A DNA stretch of 64,000 nucleotides from Apiospora phragmitis (GCA_038363925.1 JAQQWL010000013.1:682001-746000); one strand, 5' to 3'. Numbered from the stretch's first letter, positions 12,329 to 24,287 are shown. Numbers and translations are program-made. Notes: generated by a model from the letters alone, not told the origin.

Positions 12329-14525
12329 TAGAACTATGTTGCTCTGTGAATGCAGGAATAACGTATACTCGTCAGTCTTGGGTGCTTTTCCTTATGTTGT
12401 TTGGGGGCTTTTTAAAAGGGTTGCTTGCATATAAACAGCCGAGGTCCAAAGGTGACAGCAGCGGCAGGATATAGCAAGATCAAGGGATATAGCTTCTACA
12501 CACCTTTGGGGTTCGAAGTTGCTGTCTCGCGGTTGATCTGAGTGCGGTAGCTTGAGCCCGACTCTTTACCAGAGAAGCAAACATGTCAATTGGCTCGTGA
12601 ATAGGAAAAGGAGAAGGGAGAAGTGGTCGAAATCGAAAGAGGAAGAGAGTCGCGACACCTGATCTACAGGCGGCTTAAGCTGGGGGTGGGTTGCGAAGTG
12701 GAAACGACGGCGGGTAAGCCGAGTGAATGCAGCACGCAGGTTACAGAATGTGGTGGTGGTGGTGGTGGTGGTCAAGTGCCTCGCCTCTTCTCTCTTCACA
12801 AGCATGAGCCTAGGTTATTTCTTTACCACTAGTCGGCCTAAATGTCCGCTGGCATATGTTTGTACTCGTCTTTTATGAATCGCGGGCCAAGAGCTGGTCG
12901 GTCTGGGATGGCGGATCAATGGGACTACTACGTCGTACAGGCGGGTTGCTAAGCAGAGCGGACTGCCTCGAGATGGGATCATGTGGCCTTTTCCCATCGT
13001 TCTAGTCGGCTTTGCCAACAGTTTGGACTCCCCTTTTCTGTCTCAGCACATCCATCCATCTCTGTACTTGGTAGGACTGTCAGTCTGTCATCAATGTCCG
13101 GTCTGCCGGGGTACATGTAGGATTTAGTTCCAGGTGTGTTGTACCGCTTCCCCAACTTTGCAGCTGGGGAAACCAAGCCCGCCCCAGCGCCCCTCCAGCC
13201 GAGGTAAAATAGCCGTGGCTTTACCCACTCTGCCCACTCATGGACGTCCCATGTGTCCGCCTGGGAGAGGGACAGATCGATGCTAGAACTTGGCGTTGGA
13301 GAAGTGCTTGACTTATGTAATTGCAGAAGCCACATTCACATGCCAGTCCACAGGTTGCACAATGACGTTGCTTGAATTGATCTCTTAATGAATTTGATCG
13401 ATTTCTTAAAGAGTGCCTGTTGTCATGGAGAGCAAGCAGAACCTTCGGGTATTCCGCACTCTAATCTGGATTTCTTACTGTAAGACATTCCATTCCTTCT
13501 TCCAGCCAAAACATGGATTTCCAGAATATCGAAGTTTTGAGGAACTCGTGGTAAGTTGGTAACAGAGCCAATTTAGCGTGTTGGTATCTAAGGGTATAGC
13601 CGGCGTGCAGCGTAACAAATTTATTCCGATTCCTTCAACGTCTCTCATTGTAATACTTGCTTATGGCCAAACTTCGAGATACATAGAGTGGCATATGATT
13701 TCTGGGTAAGTGAGGGTGGTGCGGCTGCAGACGTGCGGATATACATCTCTGGTCGCTCGGTATGCTGTCGTCAAACGGCTTGTGGAAGCTTAGAGGTTAA
13801 AGAAGTCATCTCTGAGCTTAGCTAGAAGTTGACTCGATCACATAATGCATACCCACGATATACTAGTATATACTAGTACGACGATACTCCAATGCCAACA
13901 ACAGTATAGAGGTTGTATCTCACGAAGCCACGGGTAGTCTCTTGTGCCAGGATAACAACAAGCAATGATATGGGGTTTGATTTTACCTCTTCCACTGGCA
14001 AACACCCTCACGCACAGCATGAGTGGAAAGCCTAGCGGGCTTATTGCATTTCATCCCTGGATCGGATTGCAATAGTGCGGGCTGCCAGGGGCTAGATGTC
14101 TCAACGCCATCAACGTGACGGCTTCGACGGAACGAGCTGGCAGCTTGGGTCTAATTTGCATTCTTCTCTGCGAGCTCCCAGAGCTCTTAGCGAGAAATCT
14201 CTTCTCTGGAATTCCTCAACTCGCGTCAGACATGCAGTTATAGTGAAGTCGGAAAGTGAATGTACGAGAAGTAAACAAGAAGATATAGAGAAAACCCCGG
14301 CCTTGGAATCCTCCTCGTCTGGTGGGAGTTCTGGTTCTCTTTCTCTCTTCAGCTGTGTGTTCCATGTCTTCGTGCGTTCAACGTCCGGCTCAGCCACTCC
14401 TTACTTCGTTTCACTCTTTTCTCTGACCGAAAGGTTTGTCACTCTCTGTTCTTCTGGATGTAGTAGTATTTTTTCTGTTTTTAGCCACTCTTTTACAAAT
14501 ACCGATTCTTGATTAGAATCGTAAA
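12329..14525. other. Gene-poor 2.2-kb region upstream of CAT2
   Basis: This holds the CAT2 promoter and otherwise no recognisable gene. Visible structure is a (GGT)n microsatellite at about 12751-12771, a perfect 18-bp palindrome at 13861-13878, and AT-rich stretches between 13340 and 14080. Short open frames have no domain features. Confidence 0.5.
12751..12771. repeat. (GGT)n microsatellite
   Basis: About seven uninterrupted GTG/GGT triplets lie upstream of CAT2. No coding frame of known type covers them. Confidence 0.8.
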
Positions 14526-16931
14526 ATGGCGTGCGCACTTGCGACCCATTATGCGGGCCAGGCGCTGCTTGACGGCTTCAGCATTTTCGCGGGGAAGGAT
14601 CCGAGCAATGGCTTTGTCAAGTGAGTGAGAGTAGTCGAGATGACTACGAGAGAGTTGTTTGGCCTGCTTGTAAGCCAATAACGACGATCCCTTCGTGAGG
14701 AGACATGCTGAGTGGCGTTTCCTAGTCTGGGCATTCAACAACGATCAAAACGGCGCAAAGTGGCCCTTGGCGGAGAACTGGATATACTCGACCGAGCCAA
14801 CACGGCGTCGAGGAATCTGATTTCTGTCCATGCGTACGAATTAACTTCCAGCGAATGAAAATAGCAATGCTGACAGCTATACAAGACTTCCCGGGTGCCA
14901 GTTACCCAACACTGGATTTACCGGCCAACAAGGACCGACCGATTGCGAGCCTGGTGTAAGATACCCCTTACTCGTATGCAGGGCACTGTGACTAAAACAC
15001 TAGCACTCAGTCCGGAAACATCGGTTGCAACTACGCTTCCCCGGTCTCCGATGCCACAGCGTACGGCGACAGCTTCAATGCTGAAGGAGGCGGTATTTAC
15101 GCTCTCGAGTGGGACTCGGCCGGCCTGAAAATATGGCATCTCCCACGGTCCAACATTCCTAGCGACATTGCTTATGCGCCCCTGACAAATCCCGATCCGG
15201 CCTCATGGGGGCCTCCCCAGGCGCTCTTCGGCGGCTCGGGGTGCGATGCTGATTCCTTCTTCTTCAACATGAGTCTTGTAATTAATACCGTAAGTCATAT
15301 CCTGCGTCTACTTCAAACCCGATGCATGAGAGCTCATTCTTGCTTAGAACCTATGTGGTGACCATGCCGGAAATGTTTGGGGCGTTGCCGACAAGTGCAA
15401 CACTCTCGCCCCAACGTGTAAGGAATTCGTCGCCACCAACCCGGAGGCTTTCCTCGGCGCGTAAGTGATCTTCCCAGAAGGGCCCAGTATGGCGCATCAT
15501 GACTGACGATAGGCTATATCATAGCTTCTGGGACATCAACTACATCGATGTTTACCAGAAACCTGATTCCCCGAAGCCTTCAAGCACGACTAGTGCCACC
15601 TTCTCAACAGCCCTCCTAAACGCCATTTCGATTGCCACGAGCCTCCCAAGCGTAGACACGACGGCGTTGCCATCACCAAGCAATACACGTACCATCATGT
15701 TGACCACGGCGACGCCCTCGTCAGCACCTACAAAGAGCGGGGGAGGCGTGAGCGATCCAGCTATGCTCAACGGGTACACGCTGCTCGTGTGCTTTGGGTC
15801 CAGCTCGGGCTATCCGACATGATCTGCCGCTGCCGACTTCGCCACTATGGACAACGAGGCCTGCGTCGCCAGCTGTGCTGGGCGCAAGTATTCTGGTGTG
15901 TTCGCAACGTGAGTCTCACCCCTTCCCCTTCCTCCCAAGGGTTACATCCATACGTTGAGAATGGCCGCTAACGGCGACTATATGCAGCACTTGCTATGCA
16001 GATAATCTCGGCGACGCCTCCGCGGTAGAGAACGCGCAGTGCGACCGTGCTTGTCCGGGCAACCCTAACGAGAGCTGCGGTGGTCTCGTCAAGGGCACCA
16101 GAATGCCCCCGTCCAACTCCACCATGACGATAGACAATAGCATAGTTCCGGCCTTGCGGCCTCTAACCCGCCGCGCTGCGCCGGCCAATATACTTCTTAC
16201 CGTCTACGGTAACCTGGCTGGCACCCCGCCACCGGCGGGTGCCCCGGCCATGGGTGGCTCTTCGCCTGGCGCTGGCCGTAACAGCACCGTAACAGGCAGC
16301 AACGGTGGTGGTGGTGCCAGTGCCACTGGTGGGGGTGGGGGTGGCAATATCACCATAACGACCGCGGTCACGATGACTTACACGACGGTGTGTGCGACTA
16401 ACCCAGCGCAGCTTGTGGCCGTCGCCTACTGTACCACCATGAACATCACCACGTGCAGCAACGGCACCAAGTCGTCCGTTCCCACTGAGGCAGTGGCTGC
16501 GGCAATGGTGACAGGAGGAGGCCTGAGGACCGTTTTGGAACGGAAACCGGAACGGAACAGCGCAGGCAGCACCAGCAGGAGCGGCCTTGATACCTATGAC
16601 CACCTACACCGAGACATGCGCCGCGTGCGGGCTGAGAGGGGTTAACGCCGTCACCTTGACGGTACCGCTGGGCGTGGCGACGGCCGCCGCGCCCGACGTG
16701 GTGGTCACGGAGATCGCCGTCGCTCCTGTGATGCCCGTCATGCTCGGCAGCAACAGCACCATCAGCAGGCTCATAAGCTCCAACGACACGAACGGCACTG
16801 CCGGTGGCGTGTCGCCGACGATGCAGTTCCCGGTCATGGCCGGTGCGTCGAGCGCGTTCGGGGACGACATCGTCGGTGTCACTGGTATGATATTATCGCT
16901 GGCGCTGCTCGGCGCCGTGTTCCTTTTGTAG
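14526..16931 (+). pseudogene. GH16 glucanase-like + WSC domain + GPI-anchor protein, multiply disrupted
   Basis: Homologous to secreted fungal GH16 endo-glucanases that act on wall beta-glucans. Readable pieces in order are GQALLDGFSIFAG and KDPSNGFV (from 14526), WAFNNDQNGAKWPL (about 14727-14768), GELDILD (14772-14792), FPGCQLPNTGFTG (about 14890), NIGCNYASPVSDATAYG, DSAGLKIWHLPRS, a Ser/Thr linker, a WSC domain (TLLVCFGSSSGYPT to NESCGGLV, about 15775-16090, with an intron at 15909-15987), a Gly-rich and Ser/Thr-rich stalk, and a hydrophobic C-terminal tail ending at 16931 that looks like a GPI signal. Damage includes no recognisable signal peptide, a middle section too short for the fold, a frame slip near 14770, Asp in place of the last Glu of the catalytic ExDxxE motif, an in-frame TGA at 15820-15822, loss of one WSC Cys (CYADNL where CYCADNL is usual), and a slip around 16520-16580. 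Some breaks may be sequencing errors, but the motif changes suggest real decay. Confidence 0.75.
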
Positions 16932-18130
16932 AAACAGGTTTTAAGCATAGGTAAGGTTTCATTTTTTCATGTGGAAGATTTGTAAGGGCAGGGAGGACGA
17001 AACTTGTACGATACCGGTAAAAGAAGGGAGGGGAGATCGCCGGGAGCATTGCATAAATGCCTCAAATTTCGTGTTAGATGAACTGATGGCTCGGCACTCC
17101 CCGAGCTGTGCTTGTCGGAAAATAGGTAGGGGGCTGGGTAGCTCCAGAAACGGGGTTGTTTGGGGAAGCATTTCAATGTTGGGACGAACGAACCGCCATG
17201 TCACCTTCACGTACTCGCTTATCGGGTCCATTTCATACTTAGCCTTCCTGTATTTTCTAGTTGTACTCATCAAATTTTACTTTTACTTTTCTCTGTTAAT
17301 GAATGGAACGCAGGCAGTCGACAAACTGTGCCGTCCTTTCCTTCGCGATTCTCGGTATTGTAGTTTCAACGGAGGAAGTGCTGTTAAGGGGTTTCCGGTA
17401 GGGAAAATTTTCATCCGAGTGAATCTTCTGCTTGTTACTCAGAAGGGTACCCTTTTGCGAAGGCTGCCTGGCAAGCCAGCTGAAGAAAAAGGGTCTGGAC
17501 CTTTGCTGTCTGTATTTACGATGAGAGTAACTAGACAGATGAAACCCGCAGAGTATCAATCGACGTCCCTATTGCTACGTCGTAGGTTCTGCTTCGATAC
17601 ACGCCGCTGAAAGAGGACATCGCGAGTCTGTCTGTGCCCAACGATATCTGAGCCGACCCCGAAAAGACATGGGATGATGGGACAAATTTAGGGTTCTGGC
17701 CATGTTTGGCTAAAACCCCAAAGCTGCATAAAGTAGCGTCGCAGCTACGCAGGATGTCCAGCTCCCATGCCATTGGCTAACAGCTGAGTATCATAGCTTA
17801 TTACAGTTCAGCTAGCCAGGCACGAAGAGACGGATGGTCGCCGGCATGATGGTCGCCGGACTCTGGTTGTATATAAAAGCAACGGATCGGACGTGAAGAC
17901 TTGGCGTGGAAAGCAGAGAGATCTTCTTTCTATATCCTACTTGTGTAATCATGCTCTAGGCTCGACCTTCTTTTTTCTTCACCTGAGTCTAAGCGAGACC
18001 TCGTTCTATCACAGGCCGGTTCTGTCCCCTCTCTCTAGCCACTCATTTAACGAGACATTCGTTCCTTACTCAGTCGTACCTAAAAACCCTTATATTGCCT
18101 ATTACCTATTACATTACACCACACACGAAG
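16932..18130. other. Intergenic region with promoter of the secreted-protein gene
   Basis: 1.2 kb. A long open frame (16969-17610) has no recognisable domain and low-complexity composition, and I do not call it. The right part holds the direct repeat and TATA box described separately, then a CT-rich 5' leader before the start at 18131. Confidence 0.5.
17833..17878 (+). promoter_or_regulatory. 12-bp direct repeat plus TATA box
   Basis: GATGGTCGCCGG occurs at 17833-17844 and again at 17848-17859 with a 15-bp period. It is followed 11 bp later by TATATAAAA at 17870-17878. The start codon of the secreted protein is at 18131, so transcription probably begins near 17900-17910 with a leader of roughly 220 nt. 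The repeat is a candidate activator site. Confidence 0.6.
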
Positions 18131-18927
18131 ATGGCCCGACTAACCGTCTCCATTGCCCTGCTCCTCGGAGCGATGCTCTCCTCCGGCGCCCTCGGACAAG
18201 GGATGTCGACGCCCGGGTGCGAGCAGGCGCTCATCCTGGCCAACGGCATCAATCTCAACATCGAGGACCAGAAGCAGGAGCAGGCCTCGGTCGTGAAGCT
18301 GCAGGCGATCATGAGCAAGAACCCCATGGACGCCAACGCCTTCGCCGCTGCCAAGGACGACCTCCTCACGTTCGTCAACAACGGCATCCAGATTCGCCAG
18401 ATGAACCAGGCCATCACGCCGCGCGGTAACAAGGCCACAGCCGGACTCGCCAAGGTGAGTTGCCATCCAATCATGCCGCCCTGTATTTCTTGAGCCACAC
18501 TTGAGAAAGAGACCACGAAGAAAGGGGAAGAGGGATGGAAGCTGACATCATCATTTCGCGCTCACCACAGGTCGCTAATGCGCAGCTTGACGAGTTGAAC
18601 CTGTCCATGAGCCTGTCTGGGAATCCTGCCCAGGACAACAAGACCCTACAGACTCTGGCCGGCGACTTTGCTGGAGGCATCATGGCCAACATGCAGAACT
18701 TGATGGACGTAAGTCAAACCCCTCGCCCGCCCGATCCGCCCCTTCTTGAGTAGTATAGAGTGTGAAGCGAGTGCTAACGCCGCACTTTTCTGCACCTGCG
18801 ATAGGCTATGGCAGGCTGTGGTCCTGCGCCTGCTCCGGCTGCCCAGGCTGGTATGCCGCCGCCGTCGCCGCCAAGGAACAAGACTGTCGAGACGGGTATG
18901 GGCTCGAACATGACGATGGTTGAATAA
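18131..18927 (+). CDS. Small secreted protein, family not recognised
   Basis: Three exons, 18131-18454, 18571-18708 and 18805-18927, give 585 nt (194 aa) with clean GTGAGT/GTAAGT donors and CAG/TAG acceptors. MARLTVSIALLLGAMLSSGALG is a textbook signal peptide with cleavage expected after ALG. The mature part has only two Cys, one near its N-terminus (TPGCEQA) and one near the C-terminal third (MAGCGPAP), with a mostly helical Gln/Asn/Ala-rich body between. A Pro/Ala-rich tail and two N-glycosylation sites (NKT, NMT) follow. It is not a hydrophobin, CFEM or LysM protein. Extracellular or wall-associated function is inferred from the signal peptide only. It could be an effector-like or surface protein. 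Unlike most neighbours it has no frame slip. Confidence 0.85.
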
Positions 18928-19098
18928 TCCAGAAATCAAGAATTGCAGTGCCATTCCATAATTACTATCCAAAAGCGTTATGCGTGGACATTGTGTTTGG
19001 TAGGTCCTGGGGCAATGGAAGATTTACCAGTGGAACAACGAGTCGGATTTTCGTATCTGCTCGAATAATATAAACCGTGGAGCGTCTCCTAATTTTGT

Positions 19099-20175
19099 CT
19101 ATAGTTCAATAGTGATGGGTGTCTTCTTGCTGAGTCTCCCCTTGTTTCCCTCTTGACACGCAGCATTGATCAACATACCACCTTCTGAATGGCCCCCTAA
19201 CATCAACCATTTCCATATGATACTGCTGATGCCAAATATGATGATATTAACAACATCAAGCCATTGGGCATTAGGAACCATGTCCCAGGAGGGGTCCGCG
19301 CATCTTCCGTGAGAGGAAGTTCTCGTATCCCAACTGGCAGCTGTCCCAGAAGACGGATTGTGTGCCGCGGCTGCAATGTATGTGCCCGAAAACATGAAGC
19401 TTTGGCTTCACACGCCAGCCGTCGCGGAGCAGTCCCGAGCAACCGAGATTAAGGTCAAGATGGTGCCTCTGTAAACCAATTAGTGATTGAATAAGCAAAG
19501 GGTAATATGATTAGTGATGGGATAAGGAATTATCTCACTGGTGGCCCATGTGTGATGAGGACGTCCGTATTCCTTGGGACTGCCTCTCGCCACGGGTGGT
19601 GGCCAGCATCGTACTGAAACGCGTTGGTTGAGGAGGTGCCAGTGGGCCCGATAATATCCGGAGCACCAAATATATTCAATCGACGTTGGCCTTTGAAACT
19701 CAAGGTGACCGACTTGCGCTCAAGGTAATGGATGCGCTTGAAGTCGAGACGGGCGTGGGTGAGGGTGTCTTCGTCATGTCGCGTTTTGATGTCGAAGTAG
19801 CGGTCGTGGTTTCCGGAAATCAAGACCTTGTGTGTGTGAGGCAGCGTATCAAGCCAATCAAGCTGTGCCTGTATCTCGGCCGCAGTGCCTCCTTGGGTCA
19901 AGTCGCCGGCGTGGATCAGGAGGTCTCCAGGAGGGACGTTAGGTACAACCTGACCATGCGTGTCCGACAGACAGACCACTTTGATAGGAGGCCGATTGCG
20001 TGGCGGCCTGATGGGATTGCCGCGCAGCCATAGAAGAGATGCAGTATAGCCGGACGACCATAGCCTTCAGAGGCGACTCGAGCCATTCATCCAGGAGGGC
20101 CGGCTTGTCCCAGTAGCTGGACCGCCGAAGCCCTAGGTACCGGAGGAATCCATTCAGACGGCGCACGAGCTCCAT
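19099..20175 (-). CDS. Calcineurin-like metallophosphoesterase (MPPED/239AB-like) with C-terminal hydrophobic segment
   Basis: A binuclear-metal phosphoesterase; the substrate is not predictable from sequence. Exons are 20175-19539 and 19468-19099. Metal-site motifs are all present: CLSDTHG (DxH), DLLIHAGDLT (GD), ISGNHDRYFD (GNHD), LITHGPP and HVFGHIH (GHxH). Two slips of one extra base, near 20052-20053 (extra C on the coding strand) and 19288-19289 (extra C), interrupt the N-terminal and C-terminal parts. Removing both gives 1005 nt (334 aa). The last part carries IIIFGISSIIWKWLM, a likely membrane segment, followed by a polar tail. That would anchor the enzyme to a membrane, which is not standard for the MPPED group. 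It is divergently arranged with the TMEM16 gene. Confidence 0.85.
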
Positions 20176-21407
20176 GGTCTAGCAGGCGGTGTCCTCTCGA
20201 TACTGCCGGAGTTGGGCAGGCTGGGGCTACAGTAGGGGTAAGAAGAAGCCTGAGGTGCTACGTGATACCATAAATATCTGGCAAAAGCAATGCGGGTCCA
20301 AAACGCTCATGGGCATCGGTGAGTTGAGCAGAGTATGACAGGAGTATGACAATTGTAATTTCTAATGCAGGTGAATGAAATAGAGAGAAGGTCAACACTC
20401 CAGTCGAGATCCGACATTGATGAATAAATACCCTTGACAAAAGCCTGGGGAAGTTGCATCATCCAATCAACTAACAAGACGCAGGCACAACTCTTGAGAT
20501 TACTAACATATGTAACCTAGGACCTTCCTTCTAATGTGGTGGGGCTTCAGGGGCATCTATTGACTCTACATACAAAATGGATCGTAGTTAAGCGTTAGGT
20601 GTAGGCAACCGAGATGCATCAAGGCAATTAAGGAAGACAGGTTTGATCAAAATAGCCATTATTCGAAGAGAGCTCCTAACCTCAACCTACCCAGTTCCAT
20701 TCCTACCAAGTTAGAAATGATGGCATTTCATATTATTATCTAGCAATGAGCCCAGTGTTGATTGGCAGATATCTTCAGCGATAGTCGATGCTTTTGTCTT
20801 GTTGTTAGCAGGCATGACCACAACCGGTAGTCCTGACAGCCCCCTTATCGAGTTTACTAGGTGTTATTATACTGGATGTACGTATATGTGCGCCGCATGA
20901 CCATTTGTTTGTTGTTCAACAAAGCAATGATAAACGGCCAGCTCAGGTGACGCAGTGACGAAGACCATCAATTGAAACGACGACATTCGTGATGCCACAA
21001 CTTCTAGAGGGGCGTGGCTGCAGGTCCAGCGAAACTAGCCCCCTGCAAGTGCAAGTCTGCAAGATCGCGACTGGCAGGGGCTGCACGGACCTGAGACTAA
21101 GGGTGTCATCGTCACATCCCACATCCCAACTCCTTGGCTGGCGTTCTGCGGCATGACGTTGATCGACATCTCAGCTCTCGCCAAATTCCTGGATCTAGAC
21201 CCGAAAGCCAAGCTCAAAACATGATTTAAGTCGACCTACTGGGGACTGACAGCCTAACACATTACATTGTCGTAGTTGACTCCTTGTCTTGGGATCAGGT
21301 TCTCTTCTTTTTGAGCTTCCCTTTCCCTCTTCTTTCTCAAGTCAACCTTCGACACATCGTCGACGTACATCAGGTTCCCCTCGACAACCCCGCCAAGATC
21401 TGCAACC
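20176..21407. promoter_or_regulatory. Divergent upstream region of metallophosphoesterase and TMEM16 genes
   Basis: 1.23 kb with an AT-rich middle (20400-20900) and no recognisable gene. A CT-rich stretch (about 21290-21340) precedes the TMEM16 start, as is common in fungal leaders. Confidence 0.4.
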
Positions 21408-24032
21408 ATGGCGAGCCTGCGCACATTGTATGCCGCTGATGGCAACCCGCCCGAGTTGAGGACCAACATGAAGTGAGCTAGATCTAAAATCTCTAGTAGA
21501 GAAACATTGGCTGATCATGTGCTGTTCCACAGTGTCGACTTCGTTATCAACTACAAAATTTCTTCGGATGGTAAGTCCACGACACATATCTGCCGGATCA
21601 CGGTTCACAACTAATAGCCTCCCCTTTCTATAGCATTGGTTGAAGCTGAGGCTGGATTCACCCAGCTGATCGAAGCCCTCACCAAAGCCGGACTCGCATC
21701 AGAGGTTCGCCGCGGCGTCGACCACACCTCCGTCCTGGTCTTCGTCAAGGTGGCATCGGAAAAATACCTGAAGTCCAGGATTTACCGCGAACGCGTTCAA
21801 GATTGGCTCTACGGAGTCCGAATCAAGACCCCCGAAAAGGATGTCGACAAGATATTCGAAGAAGATCCCATTGTGGACGCCGAGCGACTCCGATTAGTGT
21901 ACCTCCTCCTCACCAGCCCGAAGAACGAGGGTGGTGCGGGTATTACGCCAGAGACTGGACAATGGAAATACGTCGAATCCATCTTCCTCTGCACAATCAT
22001 GCTTTCAACCGGAAATGGATCAAGCAGTGGAGCAGTAAATATGTGCTGAACGAGGAAGATGTCGACCAGATTCGCAACCAGTTCGGCGAGAAGGTTGCCT
22101 TCTACTTTGCATTCCTTCAGTCGTACTTTAGCTTCCTTGTCTTCCCGGCAGCATTCGGCTTTGCTTCCTGGTTGATCCTCGGGCAGTACTCTTGGTTATA
22201 TGCTCTTGTCAATTCTCTCTGGTCTGTTGTCTTCTTCGAGTATTGGAAGAAAAAGGAACAGGACCTAGCTGTGCAGTGGGGTGTAAGAGGGGTCTCTCGC
22301 ATCCAGCTTCCCCGTACCGAGTTCCAGTGGGACCATGAAGCTGCAGATCCAATGACCGGCGAGGCTGTCAAGGTCTACTCGGCCAAGAAGAGGCTCCAGA
22401 CTCAGTTATTGCAGGTGCCATTTGCTTTCGTCTGTTTACTGATTCTGGGCGCTCTATACCTCTTCTGCTTCTCCGTCGAAATCTTCATTGGTGAAATTTA
22501 TAACGGTCCCCTCAAGTCCTACCTGGTAAGCAAATATTGACACAACATGAGGCATGTGTATAAGATGCTAAAGGATGATCAGACATTCCTCCCTACAATC
22601 ATTCTGACAGGGTTGGTTCCCACATTGTCAACCATTCTCGGTAATCTTGCCGAGCGGTTGACAGAAGCGGAGAACTACGAAACCCATGATGGTAAGAAAG
22701 ATATACCCCAAGGCTGACTGGTATTAGCGAGCTAACAATGTCGTAGCTCATGAAGCGGCGTTGACGCAAAAGATTTTCGTGGTGAACTTCATCACTTCCT
22801 ACACTCCCCTATTCTTGTCCGCTTTTGTGTACATGCCGTTTGGCAACCTTCTGGTCCCATACCTTGACGTGTTCAAGGTTACAGCTGAGAAGATATCTTC
22901 GAGCGAGAAGCTTACGACGCAAAGCTTCCAAATCAACCCCGACAGGCTTAGAACGCAGATCATATACTTTACTGTGACGGCTCAGATCGTCAATTTTGCC
23001 CTTGAAGCTGTGGCTCCCATTGTGAAGCGCAAGGTCTTCAAGAAGGTCAAGGAGGTACAGACCGAATTTGCTCACAAGAATGAGAAAGGCGATGTTGTTC
23101 CAGCCGACGCTCCTGAAGAAGCTGCATTCTTAGCAAGGGTTCGCAACGAGGCCGAACTAGACGTGTATGACGTCGCTACGGACTATAGGGAGATGGTTGT
23201 GCAATTTGGTAGGTCGTTTCACTCCCCCAAACTGAGCTTTCTTTAACATGAACTTAGGATATCTATCCCTTTTCTCAGCCATCTGGCCACTTGCTCCCGT
23301 ATCGTTTCTCATCAACAACTGGGTGGAATTACGCTCTGATGCGATGAAGATTGCCATTAGTAGCCAACGACCCATCCCTTGGAGAGCCGACTCTATTGGC
23401 CCCTGGCTCAATGCCCTCGGCTTCTTATCGTGGTTTGGAAGCTTGATCAGCTCGGCTATCGTCTTCATGTTCAGCGGTGACTCGAATGGACCTCGTGGTG
23501 AGCCATCGAGCATCTCGGCATGGGCACTTCTGCTCACCGTTCTTTGCTCCGAGCATCTTTATCTTGCTGTCCAGTTTGCGGTTCGGTACGGACTGAAGCA
23601 AATGCATAGCCCCGGACTGCACAAGGAACGTGCAGAGCGCTACCAGATGCGTAAAAACATCCTGGCAGAGACCTTGGACAATGCCGTAGAGACGAAACCT
23701 TTGCCTGACATCCCAACTGGTGAGAAAATCACTAGGGCCGCTCTAGAGGAAGAGGCGCGCCAGGCTTCCCTTCGAGGCCACGGAACTCCCGAAGAAGCGT
23801 ATGTCGACACACTCGGTTTCCTCTTTTTTTTTTTTTCTTTCTCTCTTTCTCCTTGTTCTTGTGACCCCTAATCTAAGTCTTCTTTAGGTTCTGGCAACGC
23901 CAACAAGGCATGGATGAGACCATCACTATCGGTCGCAGTCTGATATCCAAGGTATGCATCGCCAGATGATTGACGTAGCCCAAAGCTAATGATTGATAGA
24001 TGGCGGCTGCGAATAAGACAGCAAAGGCCTAA
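21408..24032 (+). CDS. ist2: TMEM16/anoctamin-family membrane protein (Ist2/nhTMEM16-like)
   Basis: Fungal TMEM16 proteins are calcium-activated lipid scramblases or ER-plasma-membrane tethers. Eight exons: 21408-21472, 21533-21570, 21634-22525, 22583-22691, 22747-23208, 23258-23798, 23888-23951, 24000-24032. A cytosolic N-domain (VDFVINYKISSD, DWLYGVRIKTP) is followed by multiple membrane helices (YFSFLVFPAAFGFASWLILG, FVCLLILGALYLFCFSVEIF, FITSYTPLFLSAFVYMPFG, WALLLTVLCSEHLYLAVQF). Acidic residues expected at the calcium site are seen in ENYETHD/AHEAALTQK and NNWVELRSDAMKI. At 21986-21987 CC stands for CCC, interrupting VESIFPLHNHAFNRKW. With that base the exons total 2205 nt (734 aa), almost the length of Nectria nhTMEM16. 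It has a short C-terminus, unlike yeast Ist2's long lipid-binding tail, so scramblase is more likely than tether. Confidence 0.93.
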
Positions 24033-24287
24033 AAGGAAGCCCATATATGCTTAGATCTTACCTGGGTACAGGAGTCAACTAAAGAATTGGTCTCAAGTGA
24101 TTACGATTAGGGTATCGAGTCGAGGATATGCAAGGTGGTCTGCGTGCTGTATTACACCGAACTGGATACTCTATATTCGGAGGGCGGGCATAATTTATTC
24201 ATTCAATAATCTAATCAATCTCCCCACGCAGCCCAGGAAACTGGTATCCCAAATAAATGCACATGGACTGCCATAATGTCATACAGA

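Noticed and set aside
12751..12771. GGT repeat as part of a Gly-rich protein
   Set aside because: No surrounding frame shows signal peptide, splice sites or conservation, so it is treated as a microsatellite.
16969..17610. 213-codon open frame downstream of the GH16 locus
   Set aside because: No domain, biased composition, overlaps the promoter of the secreted protein, and lacks splice or homology support.
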